Below are positions 7,911-15,993 of a DNA stretch of 36,265 nucleotides, piece by piece. The stretch's first letter is position 1. Each line of letters starts with the position of its first letter. Made by a program: the position numbers and the translations under genes. The notes beneath the pieces were generated by a model. That model did not search any database and was not told the origin of the DNA. It was given only the letters and a program-made list of their open reading frames with translations. This DNA is from Bacteroidales bacterium (GTDB lineage Bacteria > Bacteroidota > Bacteroidia > Bacteroidales > Bacteroidaceae): contig JAUNIC010000006.1 in NCBI GenBank assembly GCA_030523615.1, positions 1,228 to 37,492 of the forward strand, written 5' to 3'.

Positions 7911-9176
7911 ATGCAGAAACAACTTGCTATCTTCTTCACACTATTCTTTTGTCTGTTCTCTGTAGGTTTTGCCCAAACCACACCTTCCCTCCTTTCGGGG
8001 GGATTGAGGGGGGCTGTTCAGATTGTATTCATAGGCAACAGCATCACGCAGGGTGCACGTCTTGCACAGCCTGAAACGGAAGGACCCGCTCCGCAGACGG
8101 CAGCCATCCTCCGCGCAGAGGGCATCGACGTCAGCTACGTCAATCGCGGCCTCAGCGGCACGACAACCTACGATTGGATGCCGGCTTACCTCGGTTCCTC
8201 TCAACAGGAGGGAAGATGCTTCTCACCTCTCATCGAAGCCACGGATGCTTTCTTTTCTCCCGGTGCGGAACACGTGTTCTCCGTCATGCTCGGCACGAAC
8301 GATAGTGCAGAAACGACTTGTAACGGTGCTCCCGTAAGCCCTGAGCAGTACGACCTCAATATGCGCGCCATCATCGACACGCTGCTCGCTCGCTACGATG
8401 ATGCCCGCATCGTGGTGAATTATCCCATCTGGTACAGTCCTTCGACTTACAACGGCGCAAAGTATCTGCAAGCGGGTCTTGATCGTCTGCAGACGTACCA
8501 CCCCGTCATCACGCAGCTCGCCGCGGCTTATCCCAACCGCGTGTTCCTCGGCGACAACGGCGCCTTTGCCGCCTTCGAAAATCATCCCGAGCTCTTCGAC
8601 GAGGAGCACGGCAATGCCGGCAACTTCTATCTGCATCCTAATTATGAGGGGGCGCGTCTTCTTGCCGAATTTTGGGCAAATGGCATCAAGAATGCTCTCG
8701 CTCAGCCCGTTGCCGACGCCACGGGTTACATCGTTCGTGTTGGTCAGCAGGCTCCCGACTTCTGCGTCACGCTGACAGACGGCAGCCAGTTCCGTCTCAG
8801 CGAGCAGCGCGGCAAGGTCGTGTTGCTGCAGTTCACGGCATCGTGGTGTGGCGTGAACTGCCGCAAGGAGATGAAGCAGGCACTCGAACCGCTCCACCAG
8901 CGTCTGAAGGACAATCCCGACTTCGTAATGGTGGGCATCGACCGCGACGAACCCCTCGAAACGGTTCTCGGCTTTGCCAAGCAGACGGGCGTGACCTACC
9001 CGCTCGCCCTCGATCCCGGAGCTGAGACCTACGTGAAATATGCCCTCAAAGAGAGCGGCATCACCCGCAACTGTCTCATCGACCGCGAGGGCCGCATCGT
9101 TCATCTCACGCGTCTCTACAACGAGGACGAATTTGCTGCGCTCGTCGAAAGCATCAACAATGAACTGAACAAGTAA
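7911..9176 (+). CDS. Secreted SGNH hydrolase fused to a TlpA-like thioredoxin domain (421 aa)
   Basis: A signal peptide ends near residue 22 (SVGFAQ), which also fixes the ATG at 7911 over an upstream in-frame ATG at 7788. Residues about 37-285 form an SGNH/GDSL esterase domain: block I GNSIT with nucleophile S44, the block II Gly in GLSGTT, block III GTND and block V HPNYEG. Residues about 292-420 are a ResA/TlpA-like thioredoxin fold (APDF, FTASWCG, YPLALDPG). The active site reads W-C-G-V-N-C, so the two cysteines (C313, C317) are three residues apart instead of the usual two. Probably periplasmic. A flavodoxin lipoprotein follows after 37 nt. Substrate unknown; many bacterial SGNH enzymes are carbohydrate esterases. 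Confidence 0.85.
   Translation: MQKQLAIFFTLFFCLFSVGFAQTTPSLLSGGLRGAVQIVFIGNSITQGARLAQPETEGPAPQTAAILRAEGIDVSYVNRGLSGTTTYDWMPAYLGSSQQEGRCFSPLIEATDAFFSPGAEHVFSVMLGTNDSAETTCNGAPVSPEQYDLNMRAIIDTLLARYDDARIVVNYPIWYSPSTYNGAKYLQAGLDRLQTYHPVITQLAAAYPNRVFLGDNGAFAAFENHPELFDEEHGNAGNFYLHPNYEGARLLAEFWANGIKNALAQPVADATGYIVRVGQQAPDFCVTLTDGSQFRLSEQRGKVVLLQFTASWCGVNCRKEMKQALEPLHQRLKDNPDFVMVGIDRDEPLETVLGFAKQTGVTYPLALDPGAETYVKYALKESGITRNCLIDREGRIVHLTRLYNEDEFAALVESINNELNK
7987..8013 (+). repeat. Short G/C palindromic insert inside the hydrolase gene
   Basis: CCCTCC then TTTC then GGGGGG, followed by ATTGAGGGGGG, is translated in frame as a low-complexity linker (SLLSGGLRG) just after the signal peptide. A similar sequence lies in the transporter gene at 14375-14406. 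Confidence 0.45.
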
Positions 9177-9213
9177 ACCATCCCCATAAATCAAAAACTA
9201 TAAACCCTCAACC

Positions 9214-9768
9214 ATGAAAAATATTCTCACCATTGCATTTGCCGCTATCATCGCCTGCCTCGTCAGCTGCGGCAAGAAAGAAAACACTACCATGAACAAC
9301 ATCCCCGACAAAATCCTTGTGGTTTACTTCTCGGCCACGGGCACCACAAAAGCCGTTGCTGAACGCATCGCTAAAGTGAAGGATGCTGACCTCTTCGAGA
9401 TCACTCCCGCTCACCCTTACACCGACGCTGATCTGGATTGGCGCGACTCTACCTCGCGTTCTACCATCGAAATGAAGGACTCGCTCTCGCGTCCCGAAAT
9501 CGCCAACCGCATCGAGAACTTCGAGTCGTATGGCGTCATCTACGTAGGTTTCCCCATCTGGTGGTACACTTGCCCCACCATCATCAACACTTTCATGGAG
9601 CAGTATGACTTCACGGGCAAGACCGTTATTCCCTTCGCTACCTCGGGCGGCAGCACCATCGACAAGGCGGCTTACCAGCTCCAGAAGCAGTACCCCGCAG
9701 CCACTTGGAAGCGTGGTCTTCTGCTCAACGATGTGAAGGACGACGAACTGGAGCAGCTGCTGAAGTAA
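9214..9768 (+). CDS. Flavodoxin-like lipoprotein (184 aa)
   Basis: The N-terminus is a lipoprotein signal with lipobox LVSC, so the protein should be anchored on the outer side of the inner membrane or in the outer membrane. The rest is flavodoxin: FMN phosphate loop YFSATGTTK, the isoalloxazine-binding GFPIWWYTCP and the later ATSGGS. Flavodoxins are normally cytosolic, so a lipidated one implies an extracytoplasmic electron carrier, perhaps linked to the thioredoxin domain encoded 37 nt upstream. A second in-frame Met (MNNIPDK, residue 27) could give a cytosolic form, but the lipobox argues for the first. Confidence 0.85.
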   Translation: MKNILTIAFAAIIACLVSCGKKENTTMNNIPDKILVVYFSATGTTKAVAERIAKVKDADLFEITPAHPYTDADLDWRDSTSRSTIEMKDSLSRPEIANRIENFESYGVIYVGFPIWWYTCPTIINTFMEQYDFTGKTVIPFATSGGSTIDKAAYQLQKQYPAATWKRGLLLNDVKDDELEQLLK

Positions 9769-9808
9769 ATCTTTAGTTTATCAATCTTACCTCCTCACAA
9801 TAATAATC

Positions 9809-9846
9809 AAGCACCATTTTCACTTTCTTTGAGAATGGTGCTTTGT
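9809..9846 (+). terminator. Terminator after flavodoxin gene
   Basis: A 10-bp perfect stem, AAGCACCATT with AATGGTGCTT (15-nt loop), 40 nt after the stop codon and followed by TTGTCTTT. Confidence 0.7.
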
Positions 9847-9871
9847 CTTTCAAATATAATTCGTACTTTTG
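9842..9871 (+). promoter_or_regulatory. Promoter of the GH84 cluster
   Basis: TTTG 9842-9845 and TACTTTTG 9864-9871, spacer 18 nt. It overlaps the end of the preceding terminator and gives a leader of about 55 nt before the ATG at 9936. Confidence 0.65.
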
Positions 9872-9935
9872 CAGCTAAATAGTAAAATTCCTCATCTTTT
9901 ATATTTATAACCGCAATAACCTGCACTCTTACACT

Positions 9936-11895
9936 ATGAAAAAAGCGATTCTATCCCTTGCCCTTCTCCTTGCCCCTCTAGGCACCGTCTTTGCACAGGA
10001 CACCTATACCATCTACCCCATTCCTCACACGCAGCAAGCGCTTTCTGGTACAACATCCTTCACTCCCCAAGTGACCATCGTGGCTGATGCTGCTATCGAT
10101 CAGGTCACCGTCAATCGTGCCAGACAGATCCTCGCTGACCGCGGCCTCGACCCCATCGTCGCCAATCGCCCCAGCGCCACCACCTCCAACGTCTATCTCG
10201 GCGTCGAGGGCGCAAAGGGTGCCGCCAACGCTTATGCCAAGAAGCTCCGTATTAAGTCGGGCGTCTGTCTTCAGCACTCCCGGCAAATTCGACCGCCACG
10301 TGCTCAGCATCAGCGGCAAGAAAAAGGCCGACGTGCTCATCCTCGGCGAGAACACCGACGCCACCTTCTGCGGCCTCGCCTCACTCGAACAGATGCTCGA
10401 CCGCGGCACGACGAACCTGCCCTGCGTCACCATCGCCGACTATGCCGACATCCAGTACCGCGGTGTCATCGAGGGCTACTACGGTGTGCCCTACAGCGCC
10501 GAGGTAACGAAGGATATCTTCCGCTTCATGGCGCGCTACAAGATGAACGCCTACATGTACGGCGCAAAGTCCGACCCCTACCACTCGCAGAAGTGGGCCG
10601 AGGCTTATGCCGACAGCATCACGCCCAAGGAGAAGGCCATCGGCTGCCTCTCGTCCGACATGATGCGCGACATCGTCAGCGTGTCGCACGACAACAAGGT
10701 CAACTTCATCTGGGCCATCCATCCCGGAAGCGCCTTTACCAATCCCGACGACAAGACGGTCATCGACCGCATCATGAAGAAGTTTGAGATCATGCACGAC
10801 CTCGGCGTGCGCCAGTTCGGCTGCTTCGTCGATGACATCGGCGTGCCCACCGACGACGCTTCGCTCCGCATCAACGCTGAGCGCCTTGGCGAACTCCAGA
10901 CGGCCGTCGAGAACCGTTGGAACAAGACTTACAACACTCCCGCCGACACGGTGAAGCCCATCAACTTCGTGCCGCAGCTCTATGCCTACTCGTGGGTCGA
11001 CGCCGAAACGCGCGCCAACTTCTACGGTGCACTCGGCAAGACGCATCCGCAGGTCATCGTTTACATCACGGGCAAGAACATCTGGTCCGTCCCCAACTCC
11101 GAAGACCTTGATGTTGTCTCCTCCGAACTGGGGCGCGGCCTCGCCTGGTGGTGGAACTATCCCTGCAACGACAACGATATGAGCAAGCTCTTCGTGCGCG
11201 ACACCTACGCCAACTTTGCCGACGAGAAGTGGATTGACCCCAAGGCTACGCTTCCCACCGCGCTCCGCGGCGCCAGCGCCCTCATCGCCAACCCCATGCA
11301 GCAGGGTGAGGCCTCGAAGATTGCCCTCTTCGGCGTGGGTAACTACAGTTGGAACAACGCCACCTTCGACAACGAGAGTGACTATCACGCTGCCGTGAAA
11401 GCCGTCGTGGGAACGGACAAAGCCGCCGACTTCGAATATCTCTCTCAGTACCTCCGCTACTACGACAACGAACCCATCGCCAGCCTCGTCGAAGCCTACA
11501 AACGCGACGGAAAGAGCGCTCCCGTCAAGGCCGAGATGCTCAAGCTCCTCGCTGCACTCCAGTCCATCCAGGCTATGGCCGGCAGCGGTCGTGAGAGCGA
11601 CGCCCTCTTCGTGGCCGACATCCAGCCCTGGCTCAACCGCCTCGGCGATATGGCCACCCTCACCCTCCAGCTCCTCGACCACATCGACGCCAAGGCAGCA
11701 GGCCGCCAGACGGATGCCGACCGTCTCCTCGCCACGCAGCTCAAGAAGAGCGTCCGCGACTTTGACCACTACGGTAACCACCAGTTTAGCGTTCTCAACG
11801 GCCTGGGCGACGAGATCGAGCTGAGCACCATCATCAGCGAGCCCTCTGGCAAGGTCCTCCGTCCCTTCCTCGACTATCTCGCCGAGAAACTGTAG
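9936..11895 (+). pseudogene. GH84 beta-N-acetylglucosaminidase, frameshifted
   Basis: The first frame (from 9936) carries a signal peptide (PLGTVFAQ) and the N-terminal domain of GH84 enzymes. From about 10267 the homology continues in another frame: VIEGYYGVPYS, the catalytic Asp pair in CFVDDIG, and AYSWVD. The switch falls on GTCTGTCT at 10263-10270; removing one GTCT unit restores a single frame of about 650 residues. These exo-enzymes remove terminal GlcNAc, for example from mucin glycans. As read, translation ends early and lacks the catalytic domain. The lesion could be true decay, phase variation by slippage, or a sequence error. It leads a cluster with a NagX-like membrane protein. 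Confidence 0.85.
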
Positions 11896-11959
11896 CGATC
11901 ATCCGCCAAGACCTGCGAGTGACAAAGAAATATTTGCACACAAATATTCAAATTTCACC

Positions 11960-12325
11960 ATGACCCAAGAAGAATACAACAACATTGATTGGCAACGCGG
12001 AAACGTCGTGCGCCTAACCAACGGCAAGGAATACCCCGTCAAGAAACCCAAGAAACGTTTCCTCCTGCTGTATTCCGCAGAGCACGAATCTTACTTCGTT
12101 GCCAACTGCGACATCATTGACTGCCGTACCTCTGACAATGTGGAGCCTTATCCTGAGAAAAAGCCCGCTGAGGTTAAGCCGGAAGCTAAGCCTGCTCGCG
12201 CCCAGGAACCTACTCCCGCAGTGGAAGAAATGCCCGAACCTGCTCCTGCCGCAGAGGCCAAGCCCAAACGCAAGCGTCAGCGCGTAACCATCAAGGGAAC
12301 GTCCGTAGAAAAGATTGTGTTCTGA
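11960..12325 (+). CDS. Small unknown protein with Pro/Ala/Lys-rich tail (121 aa)
   Basis: Not recognised. Residues 1-65 look like a compact folded domain (VVRLTNGKEYPV, FLLLYSAEHESYFVANCDII), followed by a low-complexity linker of Pro, Ala, Glu and Lys and a basic end (KPKRKRQRVTIKG). No signal peptide or membrane segment. It lies 64 nt after the GH84 stop. An 8-bp hairpin, AATATTTG with CAAATATT (11929-11948), lies just before the ATG and may be regulatory. A nucleic-acid role is possible from the basic tail but unproven. Confidence 0.7.
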   Translation: MTQEEYNNIDWQRGNVVRLTNGKEYPVKKPKKRFLLLYSAEHESYFVANCDIIDCRTSDNVEPYPEKKPAEVKPEAKPARAQEPTPAVEEMPEPAPAAEAKPKRKRQRVTIKGTSVEKIVF

Positions 12326-12412
12326 TGTGGAATGTCTGGAGTAAGACCATCTACATTATAAAGCCAACGCAGTAACAACACACACCAAACACTAGACCTT
12401 AATCCATACCAT

Positions 12413-13522
12413 ATGCAAGAAAACACACCCTCAAAGCGCATTCTTTCCGTTGATGCTCTACGCGGCGCTGATATGTTCTTCATCGTCGGAGGCGAAGCTC
12501 TCATCCTGGCACTCGCCGGACTTTTCCCTGAATCGGGCGTTATGAAAGCTGTTGCTGCACAGATGATGCATGTTGATTGGGACGGCTTCCACTTCATGGA
12601 CCTCATCTTCCCGCTTTTCCTCTTTATCTCTGGCGTAACGTTCCCCCTCTCGCTGTCCTCACAGCAGAAGAATGGCATGACGCGGAAGCAAATCACGCTA
12701 CGCTGCATTCGTCGCGGACTCATCCTTGTTGCACTTGGGTGGGTATATAACGGCATACTCTCCTGCACGGACTTCGCAAATTTCCGCTATGCTTCCGTTC
12801 TTGGACGCATCGGTTTGGCGTGGATGATGGCTTCTCTCCTCAACCTGTGGTGCAATCGCAAGGTGTGCTGGACTATTATTCCTGCATTTCTCCTCGGCTA
12901 CTGGGCATTGCTCGTGGCGTTCCCCGAATCTGGCATGGATCCTTTCAGTCAGGAGGGCAGCCTCGTCGGTCGCATTGACCGCGCCCTTCTGCCCGGTCGT
13001 CTCTATCTCGGCAACCATGATCCTGAGGGGTGGCTCGGCCTTATTCCCTCTGTTGTTACGGCAATGCTTGGTATCGAGGCGGGGCGCATTCTGAAGGACA
13101 AGACGAAAACTGAGATGCGGAAGGTGGCAATGATGACCGCCGTGGGTGTGTTATTTATTCTTATAGGTGTAGTGTGGGACTTCGTCATGCCTATCAACAA
13201 GAATCTCTGGACATCTTCGTTCGTTATGCTTACTGCCGGGCTATCGTTCTGCCTGCTTGCGACGTTCTATCTCGTTATCGACGTGTGGGGTTGCCGCCGT
13301 CTTGCCTTCTTCCCCGCCGTCATCGGCATGAACAGCATCACAATCTATATTGCCAGCGAGGCCATCAATTTCAACCATACCGCAGACTTCTTGTTTACGG
13401 GCTTCGTTGACAACATCTTCCCCGAACCCATGCGTCCGCTAGTCTTCACGATCTGCTTTATCGCCCTTTGGTGGACATTCCTCTATTTCCTCTATCGTCA
13501 AAAGATATTCATAAGAGTATAG
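12413..13522 (+). CDS. NagX-like/DUF5009 multi-pass membrane protein (369 aa)
   Basis: About ten hydrophobic helices and the N-terminal signature SVDALRGADMFFIVGGE followed by HFMDLIFPLFLFISGVT match the DUF5009/HGSNAT group, relatives of heparan-alpha-glucosaminide acetyltransferase. Bacterial members are called NagX and occur in GlcNAc-use clusters. That fits the GH84 gene upstream: the glycosidase would free GlcNAc and this protein would help its uptake or acetyl modification. The catalytic role of bacterial members is not settled. It lies 87 nt after the small unknown gene, probably in the same operon. Confidence 0.8.
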   Translation: MQENTPSKRILSVDALRGADMFFIVGGEALILALAGLFPESGVMKAVAAQMMHVDWDGFHFMDLIFPLFLFISGVTFPLSLSSQQKNGMTRKQITLRCIRRGLILVALGWVYNGILSCTDFANFRYASVLGRIGLAWMMASLLNLWCNRKVCWTIIPAFLLGYWALLVAFPESGMDPFSQEGSLVGRIDRALLPGRLYLGNHDPEGWLGLIPSVVTAMLGIEAGRILKDKTKTEMRKVAMMTAVGVLFILIGVVWDFVMPINKNLWTSSFVMLTAGLSFCLLATFYLVIDVWGCRRLAFFPAVIGMNSITIYIASEAINFNHTADFLFTGFVDNIFPEPMRPLVFTICFIALWWTFLYFLYRQKIFIRV

Positions 13523-13567
13523 TCGGCAGCCGAAGGATACATATATAGTATACGCTATTTTTGTGCT

Positions 13568-13605
13568 CAAAATTCCCCCATTCTCCAAATTTATCCTTAA
13601 TTTTG
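13568..13605 (+). promoter_or_regulatory. Promoter, near-twin of the one at 27708-27747
   Basis: The -7 box TAATTTTG (13598-13605) is preceded by ATTCCCCCA and TTCTCCAAATTTATCC. The sequence matches the DUF1294 promoter at 27708-27747 over about 38 nt, with the same spacing from TTCTCC to the -7 box. No normal TTTG -33 element is seen. Confidence 0.6.
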
Positions 13606-13666
13606 CATATTATATTACGCGTACTACGCATAATTTCTAGAAGTACCGCAGAAATAACGAACTTTA

Positions 13667-13873
13667 ATGAAAAATTTCGCAGCCATCGACTTTGAAACAG
13701 CCACCATTGTAATCGAAATGATGAAGCGCGAAGCCCGCCCCCTCAAAGCCCGCGAGCTTGCAGAACTCTGCTGCATGGAACGGAAGGTCGTTGACAGCGC
13801 CATCCGGCATCTGCGCGAAGATGGTGCGGTGACTTCCCCCAAACGTGGGTATTGGATGCCAGTGGATTCATAA
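13667..13873 (+). CDS. Small winged-helix protein (68 aa)
   Basis: Residues 13-66 read as one winged helix: PLKARELAELCCMERKVVD (recognition helices), then IRHLREDGAV and SPKRGYWMP as the wing. Similar small HTH proteins are common in Bacteroidales. The first 12 residues, KNFAAIDFETA, instead resemble the start of DnaQ-family exonucleases, and the DNA at 13682-13703 matches 26472-26493 at 21 of 22 positions. The N-terminus may therefore be a recombined fragment. The EamA transporter starts 14 nt later, so this protein may regulate it. Confidence 0.65.
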   Translation: MKNFAAIDFETATIVIEMMKREARPLKARELAELCCMERKVVDSAIRHLREDGAVTSPKRGYWMPVDS

Positions 13874-13887
13874 GTTCCAACACAAAA

Positions 13888-14823
13888 ATGCAACAAAAAA
13901 CTTCTATATTTCAACGTCCCGTGTGGGTGGCGATCTTTGCCCTCACCGCTGCTGTGGTGTGGGGATGGGCCTATCCGCTCATCAAACTGGGATTTGCGGA
14001 GTTTGGGATAACACAAGACCAGACGGGCAGCAAAATGCTCTTCGCCGGCATCCGCTTCTTCCTCTCGGGCATGATCATCCTTGCCGTGGCTGGAGGACGG
14101 AGGCTGGATTTTCGCCTGAAGATGCCACGCTCGTGGTGGTTCATCATTGCCTACTCGCTGATGAACACTACCCTACACTATGCCTGTTTCTATTTCGGCC
14201 TCAGCCACAGCGCGGGATCGCGAGCCGCCATCCTCAACTCGCTGAGCGTCTTCTCCGTCGTCATCCTCGCCTGCCTCTTCTTCAAGAGCGACCGCATGAC
14301 GGTGCGAAAGGTTGTAGGTTGCGTCGTCGGTTTTGCGGGTATCCTCGCCCTGAACCTCGGAAGTGACGCCGCGGCCCTCCCCTTAACGGGGGTAGATGGA
14401 GGGGTGCTTTTGGGCGACGGCATGATCATCGCCAACGCCCTCTGCTCAGCCTTCGCTTCGCTGATGACGCGTGGCCTCGGACGACGCGTCGACGTGTTCG
14501 TCGGCACGGGTTATAGCCTTGCCATCGGTGGTGCGTTGCTCATTCTGCCAGGGCTCGCTATGGGTGGCACGCTTCCGCAGATCACGGCGATGGGCAGCAT
14601 CATCCTCCTGCTCCTCATCGGCATCTCGACCATCGGTTTCACGCTCTACAACAAGCTCCTCACGTGCAATCCCGTCGGCAAGGTGGCCATCTACAACAGC
14701 CTCATTCCCATCATCGGCGCCGTCACCTCGTGCCTCTGCCTCCACGAACCGTTCTACTGGAAATACGTCATCGCCGGAGGACTTGCCGCGGCGGGCATCT
14801 ACATCATCAACAAAGGGAAATAA
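13888..14823 (+). CDS. EamA/DMT-family transporter (311 aa)
   Basis: Ten hydrophobic segments in two EamA repeats: WGWAYPLIKLGFAE early, SAGSRAAILNSLSVFSVV in the first repeat, and TCNPVGKVAIYNSLIPI in the second. These inner-membrane proteins export metabolites such as amino acids. The ATG at 13888 (MQQKTSIF) is chosen because it follows an A-rich leader 14 nt after the winged-helix stop; the frame is open further upstream but overlaps that gene. A G/C palindrome is inserted in frame between helices five and six (14375-14406). The last 31 nt are repeated at 26522-26552. Confidence 0.85.
   Translation: MQQKTSIFQRPVWVAIFALTAAVVWGWAYPLIKLGFAEFGITQDQTGSKMLFAGIRFFLSGMIILAVAGGRRLDFRLKMPRSWWFIIAYSLMNTTLHYACFYFGLSHSAGSRAAILNSLSVFSVVILACLFFKSDRMTVRKVVGCVVGFAGILALNLGSDAAALPLTGVDGGVLLGDGMIIANALCSAFASLMTRGLGRRVDVFVGTGYSLAIGGALLILPGLAMGGTLPQITAMGSIILLLLIGISTIGFTLYNKLLTCNPVGKVAIYNSLIPIIGAVTSCLCLHEPFYWKYVIAGGLAAAGIYIINKGK
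14375..14406 (+). repeat. G/C palindromic insert inside the transporter gene
   Basis: CCCTCCCC, TTAA, CGGGGG and then GATGGAGGGG form an imperfect hairpin read in frame as LPLTGVDGGV within a loop between membrane helices. It resembles 7987-8013 in the hydrolase gene. Confidence 0.45.
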
Positions 14824-14909
14824 AAGGTTCTTCCGGTTTTCGCGTTGGCAGAGGGAGTAAGACGTCGGAGACGTCGCACTTAACAACGCGAAAACCGGAA
14901 GAACCTTTT
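14822..14909. terminator. Very long perfect hairpin after the transporter gene
   Basis: A perfect 26-bp stem pairs 14822-14847 with 14884-14909 around a 36-nt loop; the loop holds GACGTC-GGA-GACGTC. The left arm overlaps the transporter stop codon and the right arm ends in a T-run, so it can act as a terminator. The stem is longer than usual for one, which fits a mobile palindrome reused as a terminator. Confidence 0.75.
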
Positions 14910-15199
14910 TCCTTTCTACTTTATCACTGCAGTGAGGCAATGCTACCAGTAAACAGAAACACCCCACGAACCATACCCGCAGCACCCAAATCTCAGCGCA
15001 TCAGAACCCACCTCCCGCGCCGCCAAGACCCACCTCTCGGCGCCTCGAGACCCGGGGTCTGCGTGACAAACATCTATTCTGCGAAAAATGAATAGTATCT
15101 GATGCACCACAAACATATTTGACAGAAATTGCGCAAAAAAGCGGATCATCTTTGAGGCTTTCAAAATCAATTCGTATATTTGCCGCCAAACTATGCATA
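14910..15199 (+). promoter_or_regulatory. Gene-free stretch with a promoter at 15151-15182
   Basis: Nothing recognisable up to 15150. TTTG 15151-15154 and TATATTTG 15175-15182 (20 nt spacer) form a good promoter for the broken small gene at 15200. Confidence 0.5.
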
Positions 15200-15426
15200 A
15201 TGCGCGCATATGGGACTTCGTACGATGACGATACGGCTATCACCTACGATGCGCTATGCTACGATGACGAAGAGTAATCTACCACGATGCCGTGCTTGCT
15301 ATAAGTGTCGACGAGATGAAGGATTACTACCGTCGCCACTTCCCCCAACTCCTCGGACAATATCTCGAAAGCATCGGGCGAGGCCTGCAGGACGGCACAT
15401 ACGAACTGGAGATTACAGCTTTTTGA
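15200..15426 (+). pseudogene. Small unknown gene split by a frameshift
   Basis: An ATG at 15200, 18 nt after a good promoter, opens a frame (MRAYGTSYDDDTAITYD) that stops at TAA 15275-15277. A second frame running from 15274 to TGA 15424-15426 reads sensibly (VIYHDAVLAIS, DYYRRHFPQLLGQYLE). Joined, they would give a protein of about 75 residues. No family recognised. The split could be decay, an error, or two unrelated chance frames. Confidence 0.35.
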
Positions 15427-15446
15427 TCTTCTAAAGAAGATTCTTC

Positions 15447-15477
15447 TTGCGACTTTCCCAAACTTTTCGTATCTTTG
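15447..15477 (+). promoter_or_regulatory. Promoter for structured element A and the HelD-like gene
   Basis: TTG 15447-15449 and TATCTTTG 15470-15477, spacer 20 nt, followed by a small hairpin GCCC/GGGC at 15487-15499. The transcript would start near 15484 and carry structured element A (15591-15742) in a leader of about 510 nt before the helicase ATG at 15994. The 15743-15993 part of this leader shows nothing recognisable. Confidence 0.6.
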
Positions 15478-15590
15478 CACCCGAATAGCCCTTTATGGGC
15501 ATTCCTCCCGTCACGAAACATGTAAATCACAACCATATAACCTAATCATCACACATACCTTTCTCGACAGAGAGTAAGACGTCATTGTTC

Positions 15591-15742
15591 GCTGTTCAGA
15601 TCCGGCAAAATCAAAACTACTTAGAACTTGATGCATCGCTGTCCCGTTGTAAATGACTAATTTACAGCGTGGATGGCTATTGCACTAACAAGTAGGGGTC
15701 TTGCCGGAACCTGAACAGCTTTTTGCTTTAGCCTCCACGCTG
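15591..15742 (+). ncRNA. Structured RNA element, copy A (pseudoknotted)
   Basis: P1 pairs 15591-15599 and 15602-15608 with 15711-15719 and 15701-15707 (16 bp with one internal loop, GATC side and GAACC side). P2 is TGTAAAT/ATTTACA at 15648-15666. P3 pairs 15665-15673 and 15675-15679 with 15734-15742 and 15729-15733 (14 bp, one bulge). The right arm of P1 lies inside the P3 loop and its left arm outside, so P1 and P3 form a pseudoknot. Copy B at 21712-21877 has the same fold with different stem bases. Conserved unpaired blocks include TGATGCAT, GTCCC and CTATTGCA. I cannot assign a known RNA class. Confidence 0.75.
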
Positions 15743-15993
15743 CTTTTATATCCCCAACTCCAGCAGGCCGTGGAACCTCTTCACACACTCACATTTTCCC
15801 CTGCCCACCGAGAGACCCCATCTTTCGGTGCTTCTTTACGCGCGGGTATACGTTACGCACTCACCAGGGCACGCCTCCTCATGGGCTCGAAGGATGTTGT
15901 GGACTTTCCGCTTCAGCACATGGAGTGACAAAGGTGATATAAGAAGCAATAGAAAGTTTTTCCTAACTCAGCATCCATGCTTTGCGATAATCC

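Noticed and set aside
7645..7965. Open frame through the tandem repeats giving a repeated peptide
   Set aside because: It follows from the DNA repeat; no leader, no domain, and it overlaps the hydrolase signal peptide in another frame.
10381..11781. Long minus-strand open frame opposite the GH84 gene
   Set aside because: Shadow of the GC-rich coding strand, with no start signal or family pattern.
15591..15742. Retron, hammerhead ribozyme or integron attC identity for elements A and B
   Set aside because: No reverse transcriptase or integrase is nearby, the hammerhead core is not complete, and attC core sites are absent; the long-range pseudoknot does not fit a simple attC hairpin.
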